DNA from: Xanthobacteraceae bacterium
GTDB taxonomy: Bacteria; Pseudomonadota; Alphaproteobacteria; Rhizobiales; Xanthobacteraceae
Direction of reading: 5' to 3'
Length of the DNA: 5,466 bases
NCBI GenBank assembly: GCA_030037185.1
Contig: JASHRR010000743.1
Span: 1-5,466, forward strand
Shown: piece after piece, positions 1-4,829 of the stretch
How the letters are laid out: the number at the start of each line of letters is the position of its first letter
Numbering within the stretch: the first letter of the stretch is position 1
Made by a program: the position numbers and the translations under genes
Notes under the pieces: model-generated
Databases searched by the model: none
What the model saw: only the letters and a program-made list of their open reading frames with translations
What the model was told of the DNA's origin: nothing

Positions 1-590
1 GCAGCCCCATGAAGCTGACTTGCTCTTACCCCTGCCCGCAGTGAGTGTGGGTTCGGCTGCCCGGGTCGAACCGCGCTTGCGTTCGAGGGCGGCGCGGCGC
101 CTGTAGCTCTCGAACGTTCGATGGCGGCGAGCGTCATGGCCTGGTCGGGGAACAGGACGGCGTCAGGCGAATTGTCGATCTCACCGACATAGCGCACTTC
201 GCTCGGAATAGGCCGAGCCGAGCCTCAAGGCATAGAGGGCGGACCATGGGCAAAGGGCGGACCACCTGACTTGCCGGCTACTTATCGTCAACGCTTTCTT
301 AACGAAATACTGGTGTGGGACCGCCTCGCGTCGCCCGCCACGGGGGGCAGCGGGCTCGAGGAACGGACATAACATCTATCGGCTTGACACCCGACAACTT
401 GACGACGGTGTCCCTAATGCTGGGCGGCCAATTTCCGGTCAACGGATTTGAACACGCAGTTTCGTGCCTCCGGAGGGATCCAATTGTGATTATTCAGGAT
501 ACTCCGCCCATACTCAGAACTCCCGACAATTATCGCTAGGTCAATGCGCCCCGCCGCGAACGCAGACAGTCGCGAAGTATTAAATCAAGA
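1..590. other. Left flank without a recognisable gene
   Basis: I see no gene with family support in this stretch. Short open frames exist on both strands, but none has a clear ribosome binding site or a recognisable motif, and the part from about 360 to 590 is visibly richer in A and T than the neighbouring coding DNA. The only longer open stretch of interest is on the minus strand from about 224 down to the left edge. It has no stop and includes residues reading EIDNSPDAVLFPDQAM, but I do not recognise it. A 12-bp palindrome, TCGAACGTTCGA, lies at 110-121. This may be degraded or intergenic DNA. Confidence 0.5.
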
Positions 591-1089
591 TTACTCCCGG
601 CGTCCGCTGCGGGACTGCTCGATCCAGCGTCTCAAAAGATCCAGTGCCTGTGTCCGCTCTTCCGCGGTCGCCTGCCTCAAGGCGGCAGTGTACAAATCCC
701 TAATCCAACTCTCCTCCGAACCGGCCGCGTCCGATCCGAGCATCAGGTACATCAGGCCCCGCGCAGCATCGCGAGGGACGTATTCGCCCTTGAACAGCAT
801 GGCGCCGAACACAGCTTGGGCCCGATATTGCCCCTTGCCGGGGGCGTTCGACAGCCAGCGCGCCGTTCGGACTCTTCGCCGTGCCCTGGCCGTCAAGATA
901 CGTGCGGCAGAGGCGATACCGCCCGTCTGGATCCCCAAAATAGGACGCTGCATACGAAAACGTTTGGTGTGGGCGCGCAGCGTCGGGCTTGATGTAGTTG
1001 GCGATGCCCGTCAGATAATAGCTGCCGATTGCGACGAAGGCTCTGGCGACGAACAGCGCCGGCGCGGTGCCCGGTCGCCGCGTGCCCAA
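591..1089 (-). pseudogene. ExoR-like Sel1-repeat protein, frameshifted C-terminal remnant
   Basis: Two overlapping minus-strand frames together read as the C-terminal half of an ExoR-like Sel1/TPR repeat protein. These are periplasmic regulators of exopolysaccharide synthesis in rhizobia. The first frame (1089 to about 868) gives FVARAFVAIGSYYLTGI, then FSYAASYFGDPDGRYRL and YLDGQGTAKSP. The match then moves to the next frame (about 867 to 594) with ARWLSNAPGKGQYRAQAVFG, MLFKGEYVPRDAARGLMYL and a closing IRDLYTAALRQAT helix, ending at TAA 591-593. The break lies near 865-870, where a 2-nt or 5-nt deletion would rejoin the frames. The upstream frame is closed by TGA at 1093-1095, and the signal peptide and first Sel1 repeats of the family are not recognisable between 1090 and 1269. 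The gene is therefore dead, or at most yields a truncated product. The family assignment is from memory of conserved Sel1 spacing; the frameshift is read directly. Confidence 0.8.
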
Positions 1090-1269
1090 GCTTCAAGATA
1101 TTTGTCCAGCAACCGCTGCGCCGTTCATGATAAGGAACGCTGCGCAGATAAACACCGCCCGCACTCGTGGTGCCGCTCCAACGCGTGGCCAATGTCATGG
1201 TCATCCTGCGAAGGCGCTGTATGTGATCGATGTTGCCCTTGCAGACCTGTGAGCCGCTCGGGGCGGCCA

Positions 1270-1509
1270 TCACGTCTTCGCCGCCTTAACCCTCCGGAGC
1301 ACGGCGGCGGCATCAAATCCAATCGCCTCCGCGAAATCCAGGAACTCCAGGACGCTCACACGGTGCTGGCCGCGCTCGACGGCGCTCACAAACGTCTGAC
1401 CGCGCCCGATCCGGTTGGCCACTTCCTGCTGGCTCAGGTCGGCCCGTTCGCGGCACTGCTTCAGCAAACGCCGCAAGATTTCATGCCGCGGTGATCCAAG
1501 CTCCCTCAT
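1270..1509 (-). CDS. XRE-family helix-turn-helix transcriptional regulator
   Basis: This encodes a small DNA-binding protein of 79 residues if it starts at ATG 1509, or up to 93 residues from TTG 1551. It has a single Cro/C1-type HTH domain: LSQQEVANRIG forms the first helix pair (residues about 25-35), QTFVSAVERG is the recognition helix (38-47), and VLEFLDFAEAIG closes the domain (53-64). There is no effector domain. I prefer ATG 1509 because the MRELGSPRHEILRRLL N-terminus resembles short alphaproteobacterial XRE proteins, but no strong Shine-Dalgarno sequence supports any of the starts. It is divergent from the small genes beginning at 1625, with an 18-bp palindrome between them. It therefore probably represses itself and its neighbours; that role is inferred. 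Downstream on the same strand is the ExoR-like remnant, which is probably unrelated. Confidence 0.9.
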   Translation of the reverse strand: MRELGSPRHEILRRLLKQCRERADLSQQEVANRIGRGQTFVSAVERGQHRVSVLEFLDFAEAIGFDAAAVLRRVKAAKT

Positions 1510-1580
1510 ATGCGCTAACCATGCTTTCCGAAGGAAACGCACGGGGGGCAAGGTCCGGTTGCGGGCTAGACAAAAATAAT

Positions 1581-1598
1581 TTAGCTGAATTCAGCTAA
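1581..1598. promoter_or_regulatory. 18-bp perfect palindrome, candidate XRE operator
   Basis: TTAGCTGAATTCAGCTAA is identical to its own reverse complement over all 18 bases. It lies in the interval between the divergent XRE regulator (start at 1509 or 1551) and the gene starting at 1625, embedded in an A/T-rich patch (1570-1582) where promoters are likely. A dyad of this size fits a dimer of a Cro/C1-type repressor, so it is the natural operator candidate for both directions. No -10/-35 pair is convincing on either strand by eye. The palindrome itself is seen directly; the binding role is inferred. Confidence 0.65.
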
Positions 1599-1611
1599 GG
1601 GCGGTACAAGG

Positions 1612-1618
1612 GGAGGGG
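1612..1618 (+). promoter_or_regulatory. Strong ribosome binding site for the gene at 1625
   Basis: GGAGGGG lies with its GGAGG core 8 nt before ATG 1625. It is the clearest Shine-Dalgarno sequence in the window and fixes this start codon. Confidence 0.75.
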
Positions 1619-1624
1619 GAACTC

Positions 1625-1834
1625 ATGAAGCAAAAAGACATCGAAGCTCTGGCCGAACGACTTCTCGCGAGAGGCAACTCACGATTGTCCTGCGATCAGC
1701 CGGAACTGCAGAAAGACCTGAAGATGGCTGCCGGCCTGATCCTGCTCTTTGCCAAGTCGCCTGACGTGGAGGTCGACGTACTGCCTTCCGATCATTCTCC
1801 AGGACACCTGCGAATTCGGCCGAGCAGCGCGTGA
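1625..1834 (+). CDS. Small protein of unknown function (69 aa)
   Basis: This is a 69-residue predicted cytosolic protein with no family I can name. It starts at ATG 1625 behind a strong GGAGG site. The N-terminal third (residues 4-16, DIEALAERLLARG) and the middle (27-44, ELQKDLKMAAGLILLFAK) look helical and amphipathic, and a short C-terminal tail is rich in D, P and H (VEVDVLPSDHSP). There is no signal peptide, and the hydrophobic AAGLILLFA run is too short for a membrane span. GC-rich wobble positions support real coding. It is the first gene of a probable short operon divergent from the XRE regulator, with the 18-bp palindrome upstream, so repression by that regulator is likely. Alternatives are an accessory-element or phage-derived small protein. 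Confidence is good that it is a gene, and nil on its function. Confidence 0.75.
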   Translation: MKQKDIEALAERLLARGNSRLSCDQPELQKDLKMAAGLILLFAKSPDVEVDVLPSDHSPGHLRIRPSSA

Positions 1835-1837
1835 ATC

Positions 1838-2062
1838 ATGACCATGGCCGATGAGCTAGAAGCGGTCGCCAGGGCCCTGTGCTTGCTCGATGGTGTCGAT
1901 CCGGACTCGCGTATCGACAAAGCTGGCCGGGCCCCAGTACCAGCGTGGTGCTCCTATCGGGAACGAGCCCGGCAGGAGCTTGCGAAGGCGAACGCGACTA
2001 TGCCGGCGCGGAGCACGCCTGCGGCGTCGCCCGTCGCCGGCGAGAACGATCAAAGCGGATGA
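1838..2062 (+). CDS. Small protein of unknown function (74 aa), phage-type resemblance
   Basis: This is a 74-residue protein starting three bases after the stop of the previous gene, which suggests co-transcription and translational coupling. There is no separate strong ribosome binding site. ATG 1844 is an alternative start two codons downstream. The N-terminus has the pattern EAVARALCLLDGVDPDS (residues 8-24), followed by a W-x2-Y-x3-AR element (37-45, WCSYRERAR). This resembles short hypothetical proteins often seen in alphaproteobacterial prophages and accessory regions, which have an EAVARA helix, a DPD turn and a W..Y..A helix. That resemblance is from memory and gives no biochemical function. 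The C-terminal 20 residues are low-complexity (A, P, S, T) and probably disordered. It is likely under the same control as the gene before it. Confidence 0.65.
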   Translation: MTMADELEAVARALCLLDGVDPDSRIDKAGRAPVPAWCSYRERARQELAKANATMPARSTPAASPVAGENDQSG

Positions 2063-2169
2063 ACGCAAGGACTACCACGAGACGCACAAGAAAGCCTCTG
2101 TGGCCTCGCCAGCCGGGCCGCCTGTCACCGCGAACGCGCCCAGTAACCTCGTTACGGTCCGTCGTCTGA
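2059..2169 (+). CDS. Possible 36-aa basic small ORF, ATGA-overlapped
   Basis: An ATG at 2059 overlaps the TGA of the preceding gene (ATGA, 2059-2062), the classic arrangement for coupled translation. The predicted 36-residue peptide is very basic, beginning MNARTTTRRTRKPLW with further Arg residues, and has no recognisable domain. The overlap is its only support, so it may equally be chance. Confidence 0.2.
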   Translation: MNARTTTRRTRKPLWPRQPGRLSPRTRPVTSLRSVV

Positions 2170-2267
2170 TGCGCTTGCCGTTGTAGGACGCCTGAACGAG
2201 CTTAAGCCCGAAAGTATTTCACAGCGCGCTGTTGCGGCGCGGGACCAGCCTCCTTCCGAAGATCTGA
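2063..2267. other. Interval without a recognisable gene
   Basis: Apart from the doubtful 36-codon ORF at its left end, I recognise nothing here. A plus-strand stretch near 2170-2275 reads DALAVVGRLNELKPE in one frame, which looks codon-like but lacks a start and cannot be assigned. It may be decayed coding DNA. Confidence 0.4.
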
Positions 2268-2875
2268 ATGAGATTTCGGCAACAGGTCGTGTCAGGTGGT
2301 ACGACTAATGACACGACCGTAATGCCAGGGGGCTTTTCAAGCCGTATACCCCGGTGGCAACGCAAACGGGACGGTGCTCAGCGGTCTCATCGAAAGCAGC
2401 GGCAAAGTCCAATTGGAAACGCCAAGTGAGCAGCCCATATAATCTGCCAGGACAGCCGATAATACGCAAATCAATAATGCTGGTGTGCAAAACATTGAAT
2501 CAGGCGGTCTCGCCATCTCCGCAACGCTTGGTAACGGTGGCATCCAAAATGACGGCGGTGTCGCAAGCGGTACCTTTAACACCGGCGGTACAGATTTCGT
2601 TTCCGGCGAATCGATTGGCGCGACGATCGACGGGGTGGTTACGAGGAAGTCCTATTCAACGGCGTCGCCATTAGCACGACGCTTATCGACGGCGGTAATC
2701 AGGATGCATATTCAGGCGGAGTGACGAGTGCCGTGGTCATCAGTACGTGCGGCGAACAGGATGTGTAGCCTGCCGGTACCGCAAGCGGTTCCACGGTTTC
2801 GTCCGGAGGTTATTAGTCGTCAGCTCTGGTGGCACTCCGATCGGCACAATTGCTACACGGCTCATATCCGAAGTG
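2268..2875 (+). pseudogene. AIDA-type autotransporter passenger repeats, degenerate
   Basis: Joined across frames, this reads as about ten imperfect repeats of 16-22 residues with the AIDA-type pattern (VxSGGxAxxTxxxxGGxQ). Such repeats form the beta-helical passenger of surface adhesins. Units visible are QQVVSGGTTNDTTVMPGGF (2280-2336), QAVYPGGNANGTVLSG (2338-2385), QNIESGGLAISATLGNGGI (2488-2544), GVASGTFNTGGTDFVSGE, GYEEVLFNGVAISTTL, DGGNQDAYSGGVTSAVV, AGTASGSTVSSGGY and VVSSGGTPIGTIAT. The first unit is in one frame; an extra T in TTTT near 2334-2337 moves it to the next. TAA 2440 interrupts it, a lost base near 2632-2636 shifts it again, TAG 2766 and TAG 2814 stop it, and another base is lost near 2814-2816. 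No signal peptide or beta-barrel translocator is present. The stretch is visibly less GC-rich than its neighbours, which suggests transfer. Confidence in the repeat type is high; the complete original gene cannot be inferred. Confidence 0.8.
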
Positions 2876-2979
2876 AAAGAGTTGAAGCGGCTTATAAGAT
2901 CACACGGCTCATCTCTAGCGGGCTTTGCGTCGAGACCAACTGAGCGAATACAAGGAAGGCCGATAAGCCAGGAGCAAGC

Positions 2980-3156
2980 CCGTAACGGCGCTCGCTGATG
3001 AGCGAAACGAGGGCGGCGGGCGTGCCCAGACAACCACCAAAAGCCTGCAGGCCGAAACCACCATGGCCGCGCCCCCTCAAATGCGTGGCCGAATTGCTCG
3101 GTATTGACACGGAATGGGCAATCCGGTGGCTGATCGCTCTGATGGTGCTGCGCTAG
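2980..3156 (+). pseudogene. C-terminal remnant of a Bradyrhizobium-type hypothetical membrane protein
   Basis: At 3076-3156 one frame reads LKCVAELLGIDTE followed by WAIRWLIALMVLR and a TAG stop. This matches the membrane-anchored end of hypothetical proteins frequent in Bradyrhizobium, where a coiled-coil region is followed by YVAELLG, TDSE, AIRWLIALMVL and then CCDPLAI. That last piece is missing here. Upstream in another frame (about 2994-3060), ADERNEGGGRAQTTTKSLQAE-like residues could be the end of the coiled coil, with a frameshift between. There is no start codon or ribosome binding site. The family has no function I can state. The identification rests on memory of a short motif. Confidence 0.5.
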
Positions 3157-3216
3157 TGGGAAAGCCTGGATAGCGCACCGGGGCGAGGGAGGCACCGCAT
3201 CGTCCGCTACGTTATA

Positions 3217-3241
3217 GGTGGATCAATATGGGTGGATCAAT
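3217..3241 (+). repeat. 11-bp direct repeat, 14-bp period
   Basis: GGTGGATCAAT occurs at 3217-3227 and again at 3231-3241, separated by three bases. It lies between the membrane-protein remnant and the transposase remnant. It could be a slippage product or a scar near the left border of the insertion; no function is evident. Confidence 0.6.
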
Positions 3242-3339
3242 CAGCTAGGCATATGCATGTCATGCGCTTGTTACATCCCGCGGGCCTTGCGGCGGATCGT
3301 GTCGAGGACACGGCAAAATCGCGAACTCGCGGGCGGGTC

Positions 3340-3600
3340 GTTTCGTTCCGCCGCAAAAAATGCCGCGATTTCGGTGCCGAATTGAACGGTGCAGCGGCGA
3401 GGACGATCACGGGCATTTTGCTGGTGTTCTATCCGCCGAAAGCGACCGTCTCAAAGCTTGTCAACAGTCTCAAGGGCGTATCCAGCAGGCTGTTGCGGGA
3501 TCACCGGCCGGGGATCACTGGCCGTTATAAGGATGGCGTCTTGTGGTCGCCATCTTATTTCGCTGGCTCATGCGGCGGCGCCCAAAAGCCGCATACAGTT
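3340..3600 (+). pseudogene. IS200/IS605-type Y1 transposase (TnpA) remnant
   Basis: This is the C-terminal two thirds of a single-strand-specific HUH/Y1 transposase. One frame gives CRDFGAEL (3361-3384). A second gives EDDHGH (3399-3416), at the place where the family has the catalytic HVH (HUH) motif. An extra T at 3417-3419 then restores the first frame for LLVFYPPKATVSKLVNSLKG, VSSRLL and GVLWSPSYFAGSCGGA. A third frame continues PKSRIQFATKE, where the family normally has a QY(I/V) segment carrying the catalytic Tyr; here the position may be Phe. The N-terminal strand is not recognisable. With several frameshifts and an altered HUH, it cannot be active. A hairpin typical of the right end of these elements follows at 3628. 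No associated TnpB is present. Family assignment is confident from the LVNSLKGVSS and SPSYFA blocks. Confidence 0.85.
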
Positions 3601-3627
3601 CGCAACCAAAGAAAGGCCACGCCTCCT

Positions 3628-3647
3628 CCCCGACCTCAAGGACGGGG
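3628..3647 (+). repeat. Imperfect hairpin, likely right end of the IS200/IS605-type element
   Basis: CCCCG (3628-3632) pairs with CGGGG (3643-3647), and CCT (3034-type inner arm, positions 3634-3636) pairs with AGG (3639-3641), with an A·A mismatch between the two stems and a 2-nt loop. Subterminal hairpins with a CCCCG...CGGGG core are typical of the right end of IS200/IS605 elements, where TnpA recognises them as single-stranded DNA. The position directly after the transposase remnant fits. It could alternatively act as a weak terminator. It ends 20 nt before the start codon of the iron-sulfur subunit. Confidence 0.6.
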
Positions 3648-3667
3648 TTGCCGGCGCCGAAGCTAAG

Positions 3668-4240
3668 ATGATCAAATCCTTCCGCACTATCGCGCTTACG
3701 GTAAATGGCGAGGATGTCTGCGAAACCGTCGAACCACGCACGTCGCTCGTTGATTTCCTTCGCGAGCGGCTCGGCCTCACCGGCAGCCACGTGGGGTGCG
3801 AGCAAGGCGTGTGCGGGGCCTGCACGGTGCGCCTCGACGGCGTCACGGCGCGCGGCTGTCTCGTGCTTGCGGTGCAATGCGCCGGCAGCAAGGTTGAGAC
3901 CATCGAGGGCGTGTCGGATGCCGGCGAGATCGCCGACCTGCAGGACGCCTTCGTGCGCCGTAACGCCTTGCAATGCGGCTTCTGCACGCCCGGGATGCTG
4001 CTCGCAGCGCAGGAACTGCTGGCCCAATGCGGCATGCCAAGCCGGCAGCAGATCCGAGCGCATCTGTCGGCAAACTACTGCCGCTGCACCGGGTATCAGG
4101 CGATCGTCGATGCGGTTGAGGCGGTAGCGCGGACGCGGCTGGGAGCGCTGGCGTGCCGCGCGCGGCCGCAGGAACCCACCGGCCGCGATACGCCTGGCGG
4201 CCGCGAGGTGACCCTGAGATCGCAGATGCGTGATGCTTGA
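3668..4240 (+). CDS. (2Fe-2S) small subunit of a xanthine dehydrogenase/CO dehydrogenase-family molybdenum hydroxylase
   Basis: This encodes the 190-residue electron-transfer subunit of a cytosolic molybdenum hydroxylase, which passes electrons from the Mo cofactor through two [2Fe-2S] clusters. The N-terminal ferredoxin-like fold (residues 5-80) has the plant-type cluster ligands C44, C49, C52 and C64 (GCEQGVCGACTV). The C-terminal helical domain (82-155) has C103, C106, C138 and C140 (QCGFCTPGM and CRCTGY), with Q102 at the usual cofactor-contact position. All eight ligands are present. The start at ATG 3668 gives MIKSFRTIALTVNGE, which matches the family; the frame is open further upstream but that is transposase DNA. 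The ribosome binding site is weak (GAAG before the ATG). About 30 residues beyond the usual 155-160 form a polar, Arg-rich tail of no known role. The substrate cannot be told from this subunit. The partner large subunit begins 589 nt downstream. Confidence 0.96.
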   Translation: MIKSFRTIALTVNGEDVCETVEPRTSLVDFLRERLGLTGSHVGCEQGVCGACTVRLDGVTARGCLVLAVQCAGSKVETIEGVSDAGEIADLQDAFVRRNALQCGFCTPGMLLAAQELLAQCGMPSRQQIRAHLSANYCRCTGYQAIVDAVEAVARTRLGALACRARPQEPTGRDTPGGREVTLRSQMRDA

Positions 4241-4829
4241 CCTGACGGCGACCATGAAGAGCACCGCGCATGCGCGCTGCTGTCTCCTTGGCCCGCACTT
4301 GCGGCGGCATCTGGGATGAGGAGCGTTCTTGCCCGCCCGCGGGACCGCTGCCCGATCAGCCATCCGCGGCGGGCGAGTCCAGCCGAGAGCGAGCTTTGTC
4401 TTTGCCACGGGTCAGCCGTTGTAGGATCTGGTCCTGCCGGCCTGCGCGAGCTTTGCCTGTTGATGAGCGATCAAGACCCACAACTATCCCGCCGTCTATC
4501 AGGCCATCGGCGTGACGTGATAGACCTCCGGGATGGCGGCATCGACGTTGCCGCGGGCGTTGTCGAAGCAGATCTCCTGATCGCCAAATAGGCTATTGTC
4601 AGGATCGCGACAGGCGGCCGCTCAGCGAACGCCGTCCGCTCCGTTTTCCCCCAGATTTTGGCGGAGTTTCCCGGTGCGTTCATGTCCAAGCGGGGGACAA
4701 GGGGGCTTGCCGGCCAAGTTCTGAATTTCTTGGGATCTTGCGGCGGTTGCGATAGCTTTTGCCCCGCACTTCCCCTCGATGGGAGGGCCCGCCATCACAC
4801 GAACAGCAAGCGGGGAACCAGGGTGCCCG
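4241..4829. other. 589-nt gap between small and large subunit genes, no recognisable gene
   Basis: In related operons the small and large subunits usually abut, or are separated by the FAD subunit. Here I find neither a FAD-subunit signature (GGTDL, TIGGN or similar) nor any intact gene. Two short stretches look codon-like. One is a plus-strand segment reading AVVGSGPAGLREL (about 4415-4453), which resembles a dinucleotide-binding GxGxxG turn. The other is a minus-strand run of 40 codons (4499-4621) bounded by stops, containing GDQEICFDNARGNVDAAI. Neither is long enough to assign. The stretch may be decayed coding DNA, or it may carry a promoter for the large subunit, although none is obvious by eye. 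Confidence 0.5.

Noticed and set aside
544..1494. Plus-strand open frame of 316 codons
   Set aside because: It lies antisense to the ExoR-like remnant and the XRE gene, whose minus-strand translations have clear family motifs; its own product is Arg- and Ser-rich with no recognisable domain.
3499..3523. Near-tandem GGATCAC(C/T)GGCCG
   Set aside because: It encodes the RDHRPGITGRY segment expected in the transposase family, so it is ordinary coding sequence and not a duplication.
3389..3667. Upstream in-frame extension of the iron-sulfur subunit
   Set aside because: This part is transposase DNA read out of its frame; the family N-terminus begins at ATG 3668.
3515..4408. Minus-strand open frame of 297 codons
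   Set aside because: It is the antisense shadow of the iron-sulfur subunit, whose eight cysteine ligands establish the true strand.
4415..4453. AVVGSGPAGLREL resembling a GxGxxG dinucleotide-binding motif
   Set aside because: It is isolated, with no preceding beta strand context or following conserved acidic residue, and no further match to a flavoprotein, so chance is likely.
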